From Apricaphanius iberus (Eukaryota; Chordata; Actinopteri; Cyprinodontiformes; Aphaniidae): DNA of 64,000 nt. The notes under the pieces were generated by a model. That model did not search any database. It was not told the DNA's origin and saw only the letters and a program-made list of their open reading frames with translations. A program made the translations under genes and the position numbers. Shown here piece after piece: positions 1 through 10,510 of this stretch (position 1 is the first letter of the stretch; each line of letters begins with the position of its first letter). The DNA is taken from NCBI GenBank assembly GCA_028564705.1, contig JAPXFQ010001133.1:620001-684000 (forward strand), read 5' to 3'.

Positions 1-510
1 AAAAAAATAATTAAAGGGAACTCTTGATATCATGAATAAAATCTGATTAGACACTCTTCTTTGCTTCAGTTTTAATGCCATTTGTCCATAAACATAGCTG
101 AAGCAGAAGTTTACATACGCTGAATAAAAATACAATCACCAACCTCCTTTTCTTCCTGTTCGAAGTTAAAGTTTGAATATGGAACATTTTCATTAAAAGC
201 AACATCATAAAAAAAACATCCACATGGCTTTTAGAGGGTTTGGAGAATGAACGTACAATATTTCCTTTAAAATGACATTTCAAATAAGATATTATAATAT
301 GTACATTTAAAATGGGCATGATAATGACATTATGTTTCTGTCTACCAGCCAGTAGTGGGCGCCATTGCAGTTTGACAGATACGATCTCTATGATACAACT
401 ATATGGTCGGCACAGCTGGACTGGTACTGTTGGAGTCAGCAAGTCCAGCAGCTGCTTCAGAGCCCCAGAAATATTGTTATCCGTCTCAGGAGAAGAGTGA
501 CCGCAGAAGA
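1..510. other. AT-rich non-coding stretch
   Basis: Both strands carry short open frames here, but none has a recognisable domain, a convincing splice site or balanced composition. I see no repeat family either. Confidence 0.5.
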
Positions 511-915
511 ACAGAAACTAGAGTAGTTTTAGCTGAAGCCTACACTAGATGGACCCACATAAAACATTTCTATGCCATCAAACACACCCAGAAACAGAGA
601 CCTTCCTCCTGGATCAGTAAGCTAACTCACTAGCTAACTTAACTAGCTAGCTAACAGAAACTAGATTAGTTTTAGGTGAAGCCTACACTAGATGGACCCA
701 CATAAAACATTTCTACGCCATCAAACACAAACAGAAACAGAGACTTTCCTCCTGGATCGGTAAGCTACCTCACTAGCTAGCTAACAGAAACTAGATTAGT
801 TTTAGGTGAAGCCTACACTAGATGGACTCATATAAAACATCAATATGCCATCAAACGCACGCAGAAACAGAGACTTTGCTCCTGGATCGGTAAGCTAACT
901 TACTAGCTAAGTTTG
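511..915 (+). repeat. Three-unit tandem repeat, exon-like units
   Basis: Three diverged copies start near 511, 654 and 784, with spacings of 143 and 130 bases. Each copy starts ACAGAAACTAGA, runs through a shared stretch (CTACACTAGATGGA, then AACAT and CAGAAACAGAGAC) and ends CTCCTGGATC followed by a donor-like GTAAGC. The copies are separated by TAGC/CTAGCTAAC-rich linkers. The first copy is open in one frame (the peptide contains RWTHIKHFYAIKH), and the peptide is broadly kept in the others although in-frame stops occur upstream. It could be a triplicated exon or a small minisatellite. I do not recognise the peptide. Confidence 0.8.
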
Positions 916-1228
916 CTAACGTTAGCTGTTAGCTAAACTCCTCTAGGATACATTCCTCACTGGACACAGTTGAGGTTGGTCACTGCACGTATCTGCAGCA
1001 AACTTGGCAACCCAACAGTTGGAATGATGTTTTTATTGCTGTAACTATAACCTAATTACACGACATGGCGCTATCGTGCTCATGTTCCATATCCTACTTT
1101 TAAATCAGACCACACTTCTCTTCTTTCAGGTCAGTTACAGTCAACAAAATCATTTCTATTTGCTAAAAGCCTAAATAAGAGAAAGAACCTGTTAGAGATT
1201 TATGTATTAATGTCTTTAAGATAAGAGG
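916..1228. other. No feature recognised
   Basis: Unique-looking AT-rich sequence between the tandem repeat and the Tc1 relic. Confidence 0.4.
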
Positions 1229-1702
1229 TTTACGTACAGAATGGTGTCTCTTTAAACAATGGGGTAAAGCCCAGATTATGTCATGGCTTTGGAAGCTTCT
1301 GATAGGTTAACTACCACATTGGAGTCAATGGAGGCTGATTTAAAGGTCCCACCTTGAACTCACCTGGCACACTCTACTTTCTCAGCTTCAACACCATGGG
1401 AAAGTCATCAGAAATCAGCCCAGATATCAGGAAGAGAATCATGGAGCTGCTCCAGTCTGGCTCTTCCATGAGAACAACTTCCTGATGGCTGAAAGAGCCA
1501 CGTTTGTCTGTTCAAACAATTCTACAAGGATACAGAAATGTTGGGAATGTCCAACCATCACACCACTCTGGAAGGAGACGGGTTCTGTGTCCTAGAGAGG
1601 AACAGGTTCAAATGGAGCCAAAGACCTTGTGACGATACTGCTGAAGCTGCTGCACAAAGTCCTTATCCACAGTGAGACGTGTTTTCACTGTGGATAAGGA
1701 CT
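1229..1702 (+). pseudogene. Tc1/mariner-like transposon relic, transposase N-terminus
   Basis: The left part (TTTACGTACAGAATGG, then CATGGCTTTGGAAGC) resembles the 5' non-coding part of fish Tc1 elements. An ATG at 1395 opens MGKSSEISPDIRKRIMELL, the start of a Tc1 transposase helix-turn-helix domain. It hits a stop after about 30 codons. The frame resumes as SVQTILQGYRNVGN and then SGRRRVLCPR, which matches the linker and AT-hook-like region of the family. The catalytic DDE part is missing: similarity ends at an inverted duplication near 1658-1702. A full Tc1 transposase has about 340 residues and only about 100 are traceable here, so the copy is dead. Family assignment is from knowledge of Tc1 proteins, with no search run. 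Confidence 0.85.
1658..1702. repeat. Perfect 18-bp-arm hairpin inside the Tc1 relic
   Basis: Arms 1658-1675 and 1685-1702 are exact reverse complements around a 9-base loop. The arm is AGTCCTTATCCACAGTGA. An intact Tc1 gene carries the TATCCACAGT word only once, so the second arm looks like a local inverted copy, probably made by template switching at the breakpoint where the transposase sequence ends. Confidence 0.9.
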
Positions 1703-1860
1703 GTTTAGAGGATCTGTTTTCACAAAGAGACAAGTTCTTTCTGGTAAGTTTTTTTTATTTTTATTTGTTTAATGAATGAAATCATTTAAAAGCTGCTTAT
1801 TGTATTTATTTAGAAGCTGAAAGATTTAAGTCTGATTAAAAAAAAATATAACAGAAGAAA

Positions 1861-2611
1861 TTTGTTAGGGACACAGTGAAACCATCATTCACTAGGCTTA
1901 AAACCTTCCTTTTTGATAAAGTGTATAGTTTGAGTGGCTTAGGTTATCCTGAGCTATTTTTGTAGTTATGCTGCTATATGTTTAGACTGTTGGAGGACAG
2001 ACTGACCACTTTTCTTCTCTCTTCTACTTTTTTCTTCTACTACTCTCCATATATATATTTTCTGCTGTTATTGTGATTGTTAACCCAGTTTTCTCTCTGT
2101 GTTTTTCTCACCATAGAAGCTCTACCCGGTCTGGTACCCTGCTTAACTACAACGCTGGATGGGGAACATCGGTCCAGATGCTTCTCAAAGTCACCGAGCA
2201 TCCTCCATGCTGTCTCTTCTCTGTCTTCTCAGACCCCCAGACGGTCGTGGCAGATGACCGCTTGTACTGATCCAGGTTCTGGTTCTGCCTGAGGCTTTCT
2301 TCCTATTAAATTTGAGTTTTTCCTCTCCACTGTAGCTACATGCTTGCTCAGTATGAGGGATTGCTGAGGAATTACCTGGTTGGAGTCTGCATGATCCAGG
2401 AACAATCTCACATCAATGACTCAGCACAATCTGCTGGGATTCCTTACAAAGAAAACTTTTAACTGATTTGAATGTTTGTGTAAATGTATAGAGATGGCTT
2501 TTGTTTTAGAGTGCCTTGAGATGACATTTGTTCTGAATTGGTGCTATATAAATAAAAGTGAATTGAATAGAAAAATAAATTGTTTGGGGGCACAGTGAAA
2601 CCATCATCCAC
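1861..2611 (+). mobile_element. 5'-truncated LINE 3' end with 32-bp target duplication
   Basis: The body, 1893-2579, is the 3' untranslated part of an L2/CR1/Rex1-like non-LTR retrotransposon. It contains the typical fish LINE words TTTTTCCTCTCCACTG, GCTCAGTATGAGGGATTGC and GTGCCTTGAGATGAC, and the tail GCTATATAAATAAAAGTG followed by GAATTGAA. It is flanked by direct repeats 1861-1892 and 2580-2611, which agree at about 27 of 32 positions and share CACAGTGAAACCATCAT. That is the signature of target-primed insertion. The same family recurs at 52100-52680 with long near-identical runs. Confidence 0.88.
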
Positions 2612-3239
2612 AACTTGCCTGTGGTCTTTAGGACTGAGTAACACAAGTAAAGACCAAAGAGTTATTTCAATGTATTTCTGGTCTACAAGTAATTTTGTGG
2701 AGATTCTCCTGCTTGTTTGCAAATTTCAGTTTTCAAACATGTCCTGCTGAAGTCCTACTGGATCAACCCTAAGCCCTTCAATTCAGCGTAACACTGTGCA
2801 GGTGCAGGGCTCACAGGGAGCTGCCACCGTATATGCAGGAGATCCTGTTTGTTTGGGCTCAGGCTCCGGCTCTCCAAAGCCCAGAAGGAAGTGAGCTGGC
2901 CTGGGTTTCTGCTTGGGATCAAACCTGAGGCTTGATTTGTAAAGAAAACGGGGAAGAAAATGAGGAAAAAAGGCTGGTGTTTATTGTAGCTGTGGTTGGC
3001 TGGAAGTGACTGGCACCGAGTACGCACAGTTTGTCAAAATGAAGCATAAAACAGACAAGCTCTTCATACGCGCCGCAACGACTGGGACCACACTTACTGC
3101 ACCCAGAGAATTACACAAACACAGTATCAATGTCTGCGCTTTAGAGCCAGATATGAATTCCCATACATATACCCGGAATCTATTAAAAATCCCATTCGGG
3201 GGTTGACTTGGAATTAATTATCCTGTATAAACTGGTGTC
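2612..3239. other. Low-repeat non-coding sequence
   Basis: No transposon words are visible. The frames on both strands are short and lack splice context. The base composition is balanced, unlike the repeat-rich flanks. Confidence 0.4.
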
Positions 3240-3480
3240 AGCGTTTGAATGTGCATGAATGAGATAATGACGCACAGCTTGTGTAAACAGCCACGCTAAA
3301 TATTTGAAAATGCAAGTCACTCATCAGAGGAATTACGGTGCTGAATTGTGTTTCTCTGCCGGCTTTGCGATAACCAGGACTTTCTCTAACCTGAGCACCT
3401 TCAATTAGAGGGTAGGAGAAAGAGAGGAAGGATGGGGGTGGATTGGGCAGGAGGGAGCTGGAGGACATGGGGGGGTTCTT
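3240..3480. promoter_or_regulatory. Possible conserved non-coding element
   Basis: This block has no repeat, no usable ORF and a mix of AATTA/TAATTC-type homeodomain cores with GC-rich words, ending in a purine-rich run. That texture is common in teleost developmental enhancers. It is inference only; alignment to other fish would decide. Confidence 0.2.
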
Positions 3481-3653
3481 TGACCCGCCCGCTTTAGTTG
3501 GAGGCGCAGTCGAGAGGCAGAGATGTGGTGGCAGGATATGGCGGAGGAAAAACAGGCTCAGCTTTAGATGGCCAGGGGCTGCCTGTGGCTCTCTATCAAT
3601 GCAAAACAGACTACTTCCTTAGGCAAAGAGGACATTTCACTTTTTATAAGCCT

Positions 3654-3680
3654 CATTTCTTTCTTTCTTTTTTTTTTTTT
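3654..3680 (+). repeat. CTTT/poly-T microsatellite
   Basis: A short CTTT run passes into an uninterrupted run of T. Confidence 0.85.
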
Positions 3681-3859
3681 GCTTGGCTTACATTAATTTT
3701 GAAAGCAGAGGGGAGGGCAGAGAAACAGAAAAGAGGAGGAAAGAGGAGCAGATGAAAAGCATCTTCAGGATGTTTGAAACATCTGGTTTCATATTCCAAG
3801 GTCCTGAGAGGAAATTGCAAATGGACAAAACTCTTATGTTTTGATTTATTTTATTATTA

Positions 3860-4080
3860 GTGAGGCTGAGTGACGCAAGGAGAAGCCCCTGGTTGTAAAT
3901 ATATGAGTCTGGAGATGAAGCATGAGGGACGGCTCCTTAGTGGCCCCAGATTGATTGATATCGCCCTTAATGACATCCACAACCGCCGTCTTCTGTTCCA
4001 GATTACACAAACTGAAGAGCCATTGTTAATTGAATGAATCGACGGAGGAAAAGCACGGAAGAAAGGATCTTGTGGTGGAA
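3860..4080. promoter_or_regulatory. Possible conserved non-coding element
   Basis: Repeat-free block with GATTGATATCGCCC, TTAATGACATCC and GTTAATTGAATGAATC, which resemble clustered homeodomain/PBX-type cores. There is no coding potential. It is a guess from texture. Confidence 0.2.
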
Positions 4081-4085
4081 ACAAA

Positions 4086-5459
4086 GATGAAATGTATTTG
4101 TCTCTTGAGCATATTTAATTTCTCTTCAAGACTGTTAAAAAGACATTTACGCTTTAAATGTTTCCTTTAGTGAATGGAACATATTATCCCATCACGACCT
4201 GTCTTCTTTTATCTCAAGGCTTCTAATACATCCTTCATCACCAACAGCATGGAGTCTTTAAGGTGTTGTACTAATAAAGATAGCTGCACATAGCTGGTTC
4301 CAGTCAAACTGTTCTGACACTTAAAAGAGGTCAATCTCCAGTGATTGAATTGTTTTCTGTACTGAGCAGAAGAAGCAACTATCTGCTAATACCTGAACAA
4401 GTGGAGATTTTTCCAATTTAGTGGTTTACATTGCTTCCTTAGTATTTGGCAGAGCATTATTTTAGAACGTGTGACAAGGGTCCAACATGTTGGGTGAAAT
4501 CTTTAATGAAAGTAATACTACATTAGTTCTTTATTTATTATGGCATTCATCAATTAGAAATATTTTTTTTCATTTTCACTGAGAGAAAAAAGGTGATGCG
4601 TGGCTTTTATAACAACTTTCTATGACCAAAGTTTATAACAATTTTTCAATAAGTGGGCAATCCAGTATTGATCTTTTTCCGAAGTGCTACCAGGAACCTG
4701 ACACTTAACGAAGAGTGTGCTAACACTGCCAAAAGCTGCTAATAGAGCGTAGAGGTGCTTGCTAACTTCTGAACTGGCCACCAACCAAGAAAACAAGTAG
4801 AATTCTTCTTCAGAAAGTTCAGGATGGAGTGTTGAGTTACCAAACCAGTGCTGAAGCTACTCACTGAGAACACATCTATGAATCTATGTGCAAACATTGA
4901 AGCTTAACTACCTAAAAGGGAAAAAAACTAAATGTGAAAAAACACAATCCATTATTCCAATAATAAAAACAACAAAAGGTCTGTTCAAATGTCCCCAGAG
5001 ATGATAAAAATACTTTATTGTACCATCTGGGAAATGTTTCTGTGTGAAAACATGACACTGGTCATGGTATTGACAAGTAAAACACACAGTTGCCATCAAG
5101 CACACCAAGCAGCAGAGTGTAAAGACGACATGAACAACATACTATGCAGCTCTTTATTTGTCTTCATATCAGTCAATTCATCAACAGGGTTATCTGTTTT
5201 CTGAAGATATGAAAAACATGATCACTTGAAATATACGGAATTCGGTAAAAAAACGTTTGCTTCAATACAGTATTTGATGAACAAACTAATTGCCTTTGGT
5301 ACAAAGGGTTGGTTAGCAGTACCTTCTTCCTAACAGCTTAAATACCCACTCTCAATAAAAAAAACTCAGATTGACTTAAAAATGTTATGTTAAGGGGTTC
5401 CACATATCTGCTGTAAGTTAAGATACCTGGTTACGTAGTATGTGATTCTATGTTGAGAT
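4086..5459. other. Non-coding stretch with one retroelement tail
   Basis: Mostly AT-rich unique sequence. At 4999-5037 the words AATACTTTATTGTACC and ATCTGGGAAAT form a minus-strand LINE/SINE tail (read backward: TTTCCCAGAT, then a TACAATAAAGTATT end). Nothing else is recognised. Confidence 0.5.
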
Positions 5460-6090
5460 CTCTTTGGGAGTCACGAGGATGGATAGGATCAAGAATGAGT
5501 CCATCAGACGGACAGATCATGGTACTTGTTTTAGGGATAAAATCAGACTGAGAAGGGCTTTATAAGTAAGGAGGAGGATCTTAAACTCTATTCTGGATTA
5601 AACAGGGAGCCAATTGAGAGAAGCTAAAACAGGGGAAATGTGATATCTATTTTTAATATTCACCAGACTTCTTGCTGCAGCATTTTGGATCAACTGAAGG
5701 CTTTTAATTGCATTTTGTGGACTTCCTGATGATAAGGAATTACAGTAGTCCAGCCTTGAAGTAACAAATGCATGGACTAGTTTCTCTGCATCACTCCTGG
5801 ACAGGATGTTTCTAATTTTAGCAATATTCCGGAGGTCAAAGAAAGAAATCCTAGATACCTGTCTAATATAAGATTTAAATGTCATGTCTTGGTCAAAAAT
5901 TACACCAAGGTTCTTTACATTATTACCAGAGGCCAAATTAATGCCATCCAGATGAAGTGATTGATTTAGCAGTTTACTTTTTAAAGGTTCTGGTCCAAAG
6001 ACAAAAACCTCTGTCTGTCTGAATTTAAAAGTAGAAAATTCAGAGTCAGGTTTTCTTCGAGACATGCTTGTAATCTACCTAACTGATTGG
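5460..6090 (-). pseudogene. LINE reverse transcriptase C-terminal region (L2/CR1/Rex1-like)
   Basis: On the minus strand an uninterrupted 155-codon frame (6065-5598) encodes the post-catalytic part of a fish non-LTR polymerase. Diagnostic blocks in order are KTEVxxFGPE-like FVFGPEPLK, VKNLGVIFDQDMTF, LVHAFVTSRLDYCNSL and LQLIQNAAARSL, ending PVLASLNWLPV at a stop. Beyond the stop the homology goes on (SRIEFKILLLTYKALL) to about 5460. The start side also runs past 6065 in another frame. The palm with the YADD box and any endonuclease are absent, so this is a 5'-truncated, inactive copy. It is the best preserved LINE coding piece here. Confidence 0.9.
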
Positions 6091-7009
6091 TTTAATCAGG
6101 TGTTATGGATGAATACATTTCCTATAATTCCCAGGAACTTCCTTCATATCCTACCAGAGGACTTGCTGCTTCTCTTTATCAGAACATTCTAGTTCAGTGA
6201 AGCCAAAAACACATGTGAAAAAAACACTGAAAACTGTAGTCACAGGTTTGAAGGTGTTGCAGTTATTGGTGCATCTGTAGCTAAAATTTGCTCCACCACT
6301 TCATAATTATTTAATCTGAGGTTCTTTAAAAGGGTCAGAAATGTTTTTTTACCTAGATGGGTCAACATGTGAGCAAATGGATGTCGTCACAAAGTTAGGA
6401 GCTACTATAGAACAGCACTTGTCTTGTGAGGAACAGTTTTGCTGAAATAGCAGTAATAAAAGTAAGGTAGGAAGCACATTGTCCATACACAAGCATCAAT
6501 GCATATTTATTATAATTTTTTATGCAAAGCATATCTTTACTCTCAAAAAGCAGACTGTAATACCATGTAATATAAAGAATCCAACATTTCAGTTTTGGTT
6601 GTATGTAGATTACCATCTTGTTTCCACTGATGAAGCAGGAGCTGCTATAAACAGGCAGAGTGTTGTCAGACATCAGTCATCCTAATGTTCATTATGCAAT
6701 GACAACAAAGTTTGTATCTTCATCAAAGATAAAAAACATACTGACAAGTTGTAGCTTATTTACTTCTTAACTAAAAAGAAAAAGAAGATTTTTATATTAT
6801 TCATGTTTACATAATGATAGCTGGTTTAACTTTGTTTGTTTTGTATTAATTAAAACAATATAAACACAGTTCTACTGTAATTGATAGTATTTTTGTATTA
6901 AAAAAAACAACTAAATAGTGTAGTTTTCTTGATATTGTGTTTTATTGTGCTTTTTATGATCCTACTTTACACTGAAATTAAATGCCACCAAATTTTATCT
7001 AGGTGTATC
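6091..7009. other. No feature recognised
   Basis: AT-rich sequence. Short frames at 6395-6685 on both strands lie in low-complexity DNA and show no domain. Confidence 0.45.
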
Positions 7010-7660
7010 AAACCAGACCAACTTTATTTATATACCACTTTACAACATCAATCAAATGGGCAAAAGTGGTAGGAAATAAGAATATATAATTTCACTGTAG
7101 TACAAGTGTAGTATTTACAATTACATAAATATAGCTAGAAATACTGCAGAAACTGTTGATAAAATATAAAATCCTAAAATATAAAAACCCCATAAAATAT
7201 TTTTAAAAAATAAAACATTCAGGATGAGTGGAAACTAAAGAGGAAGTTTGGAACTGCCATTAAAAAAGCCCTGTGTCATCTAAGCTCGCATTTTGTCCTG
7301 GGTATGTCAAGGAGCAGCTGATCTTCTGACCTCAGGGACAGAGAGGGGGGACTCACTTTCAAAGGCCCTGACAGATGGCATGGGGCGAGACCATGTAAAG
7401 ATTTAAAAACAAATAAAATAATTTCAAAAGGAATCCTACAATGAGCAAGCAGCCAGTGCAGCAAAGCTAGAGCTGGAGTGATGTGTCTCTATTCTTTGTA
7501 CCAGTTAAAACGCCAGCTGGGTTCTGCACAAGTTGGAGACCAAAGAGGTTGAACTGGGAGACACCATTACAGTCATGAAGGTGTGATATAATAAAAGCAT
7601 GAATTAAAATCATCCTCAGCTGATTAAAAACTCGATTTAAAAACTGCACTATACTGACTC
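7010..7660 (-). pseudogene. LINE fragment, RT C-terminus and tail
   Basis: Minus-strand remains of a second L2/CR1-like LINE. Upstream part: LIHAFIISHLHDCN and LQLVQNPAGVL, decayed forms of LIHAFVTSRLDYCN and LQLVQNAAARVL. Downstream part: FEIILFVFKSLHGLAP, then SLRSEDQLLLDIPRT. Stops and small frameshifts separate the blocks. A tail with a TATATAAATAAAG-type end lies at 7010-7060, with about 200 bases of untranslated sequence between. It is more decayed than the copy at 5460-6090. Confidence 0.82.
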
Positions 7661-8144
7661 CATACTGTTAGTATGGAGTCAGTGAGCCGAGGTCAATTAA
7701 ACAAGGTCCAGAATCAGAATAAACTTTATTTATGCCCAAGGGAAAATTAAAAATACAAGTACAACTGAGAAACATCGGGACTGAAAAACACAACTTCTGT
7801 CTTTTTATCATCAAAGAGGAGAGGAAATTCAGACTCTGACTTGTTTTACATTTCCTATCTGGCAGTGTGGCACTCAGAATGGTGTCTGAGTACCAAGTAG
7901 AAGCCCAACAGATTTACTTTCTCAAGCAGAATATTATACATTTGCTATAGTACTCCACTTAATATATATGTGTAAAAAAAAAAATCATAAAGATTGCTGT
8001 GGGTTTAATTTCTTGTAGTTATGGACACGGAAATGAGAAAATAAAAAAAAATAAAAAAAGAGGATGAAGAAGAGAGGCATGAGAGGTAGGGGTGTGAACT
8101 GATGATAGAAGATAGGAAGGGGAACAAAGAGAACACAAGAAAAC
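7661..8144. other. Non-coding stretch with a reversed LINE/SINE tail
   Basis: At 7711-7750 CAGAATAAACTTTATTTATG and CCCAAGGGAAA form the tail of a minus-strand retroelement. The rest is A-rich with short overlapping frames that I read as chance. Confidence 0.55.
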
Positions 8145-8233
8145 ATCCCAGTCCTCCACATCGATGTGGAGGACTGGGATCGATCCAGTCCTCCACATCG
8201 ATCCCCATCGTGTGGGATCGATCCACACGATGG
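8145..8233. repeat. Cluster of perfect and near-perfect palindromes
   Basis: Bases 8145-8180 form a perfect 36-bp palindrome with no loop (half-site ATCCCAGTCCTCCACATC). It is followed by a further copy of the half (CAGTCCTCCACATCGATC, 8187-8204) and by an imperfect palindrome 8205-8233 (CCATCGTGTGG, centre GATCGAT, CCACACGATGG, with one extra base). The repeated unit is built on ATCGAT cores. It could extrude a cruciform. The origin is unclear; it may be the centre of an inverted-repeat transposon or a local fold-back duplication. Confidence 0.92.
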
Positions 8234-8399
8234 CAGAGAGGTGGGAAAAAAACAACAACCAATAAAACCAAACAAAATAAACCAAATAAAAAGAACTCAG
8301 AACTACGCGTATACAAAACGGGTATATAGATACAACAACAATGTCACTGAAAAGCTCTTGGCACCAATTATCTATTGATGATTACCTCAGCCCAAGAAT

Positions 8400-8870
8400 A
8401 TGTCACCTACAGTATATGTGTGAGTGTGTGTATGTGTGCTGGTGAATGTATATGAGTGTTTGATAGCTGGTGTGAGAAGCCGCTAATCCGTCCTACAGCA
8501 ATCGACACAGACATAAAGGAGGTTGGGTACACAGATGCCCAGAGGGCCCCAGAACCCAGGAGCTCCAGGCGGCCTAACGCAGGGCTGACCGCAAGAGAGG
8601 AACAGAGGTAAGCCCCCCCCTCAGCAGTGCCTTGACCAGGGATCCGCCGACAGGAGTCCTCTTCTGCCACCGCAAGGCAGGAGGCGCTGCAGCCGGCCAA
8701 TAGACGACACATGCCGCCACCACCCTAGGCCATCCTATACAGCCGACACCCCAGCATCCCCTCAAACACCCCACAGTAACAGCTACAGCAACATACTGCC
8801 GAACTGCATCCGGGCCCCAAGCCCAAGACACGGAGAGCCACCAACACACCAGAGGGCAGGGGCATCAGTC
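8400..8870. other. GC-rich block, probably part of a dispersed repeat
   Basis: Starts with a TGTGTGAG/TATGTG-rich segment and passes into a C-rich, CpG-containing stretch (CCCAAGCCCAAGACACGGAG, CACACCAGAGGGCAGGGGC). The composition contrasts sharply with both sides, and the phrases resemble the GC-rich leader of fish retroelements, but I cannot name a family. Minus-strand frames of about 90-100 codons are compositional artefacts. Confidence 0.35.
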
Positions 8871-9814
8871 AGAATATTATTAAAAATTCTGAGTAGAGCT
8901 GATTTTGTACTATGAAAAGACTTAAAACTGGACTGAAATTTTTCTAAAATGTTAATTGTAAAAACTCTGTTAACTGCAAATAAACAACTTTCTTCAGTGC
9001 CTTAGTAATAAAAGACAGTTTGGAAACAGGGCTGTACCTAGACAGTGTAAACTGCGGGCTGAATACAAAGATATGCCACACTTCTCAGACTTTCTCGGAC
9101 AGTCATTTACCCTTTTCTTTGCATTCCCCAGTAATGTACTACTTTATGGCATGAACTCCCATAAAATTACATTTGTTAAAGAAAAGCATGAGAATTGTGA
9201 ATTAATTTCTTGGACTGGGGAGAAATTGACCCGTTTCATGAACAAAGCCTTGCTTTGGCTGGTTTTCAAAGAGTACTCTCCTTACAATTGCCTTGTCTAT
9301 CTCTTGAGCTACACTAACCAAGAGTATAAAGAATAAGCCTTCCTGCAAACACCGCATGAGACAACAGATGGAAGGAGGTGAGTTGTGGTCGCCCTCCAGG
9401 CTATTCTCGCCCCTTCCCACTCTAGAAAGCCAAGATTTACAACAGCAGCAGTTAGAAAAAACACCCTGGAACATCTGGAGATGTGCAAATAGAAGGCATG
9501 GTTTGTGGTGACAGTGGCTAATTTAAAGGTTGTAAAAGTCTTAGCAGGGAACCAGGATAAGAGTGATGGACAGATAAATTCCCCTGACTTGGCCGGGCCT
9601 GGCTGTGAAGACATTGCGGGGGAGAAAATAGAGCCTAGAACAGGCTGAAGGTCTCACTGGGCCAGACTGTTACCAGTATTAGATTCATTAGCCTGAAGAA
9701 CAAGTCCAGGGGAAAAGCAAGACGAGACAATGGAGAAGATGAAACAAGACAGGCGCTGAAACGGAGAGGAGAGTGAGAGGGAGAGGATCAATCAGGACTC
9801 CCAACAATAATGGG
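8871..9814. other. No gene recognised
   Basis: The frames at 9073-9336 (plus) and 9309-9614 (minus) have no domain. The section 9340-9640 is repeat-free and balanced in composition. Confidence 0.4.
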
Positions 9815-10030
9815 GCTGTGACACCCCAATCACGGGGAAAATCTCACTGTAATTCTGTTTGCTTGCCTCGCAACACCAGCGTAATTGCCACGATCATTTA
9901 TGGGCGACGACAAATCTAGCCCTGGATTATTGTTTTCCTCTGACTGATATGAACTATTCCATTTGTTCGGCTGTCTGGAAGTCATGTTTACTCCCAGCTC
10001 TGCATCTATGAAATATATAAAAAAAACGCA
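9815..10030. promoter_or_regulatory. Possible conserved non-coding element
   Basis: Repeat-free block rich in transcription-factor-like words (CCAATCACGG, GCGTAATTGCC, GATCATTTATGGGCG, GGATTATTG). It does not support an ORF with splice sites. GGATTATTG and TAATTG cores suggest homeodomain/OTX-type binding, by inference only. Confidence 0.25.
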
Positions 10031-10304
10031 GGTTGTCCTAGCAAAAAAGAAAACCCACAACTCTCAAATAAAAAAAAATTTTTTTTGGCATACCTGTCCA
10101 CAGAACATCCATATGCATGAACCCATATTGTTGGTGGGAGGAAGTAGGCTTTCAATCCCTGCAGTTCATACAAAAAGCCAACTCGACCCATTTTATCTCA
10201 GAAATCCACCCAGAGTGAGCAAATACATACCCCGAGACACTCGCTTCAGTCAAGACAGGTAATGAGACAGTCCACTATAAGTTTAATGTCACAAAGAGAG
10301 GGCT

Positions 10305-10510
10305 ATTTGTGGGCGTTATTCATTCGGGGAGTTAATTGGTGCTGTGAATTAATTAAAATTAATTTTGGCTTGAGAATTGTACATTGATTACTGTAAATAT
10401 TCTCTGGAGTTTTGCTCCACTAATTGAAGCGCGTTCGGCCTGGTGCATCTTATTACGTGGGCATTAGCAGCAAAGCTTCCTTGGCAGCATTGATTTTCTA
10501 ATTTACTTTT
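10305..10510. promoter_or_regulatory. Possible conserved non-coding element (AATTAAT cluster)
   Basis: Dense run of TAAT/ATTA cores: GGAGTTAATTGG, GTGAATTAATTAAAATTAAT, TTGATTACTG, CACTAATTG. No ORF or repeat family is present. This is the strongest homeodomain-site cluster in the window. Conservation is not tested. Confidence 0.28.
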
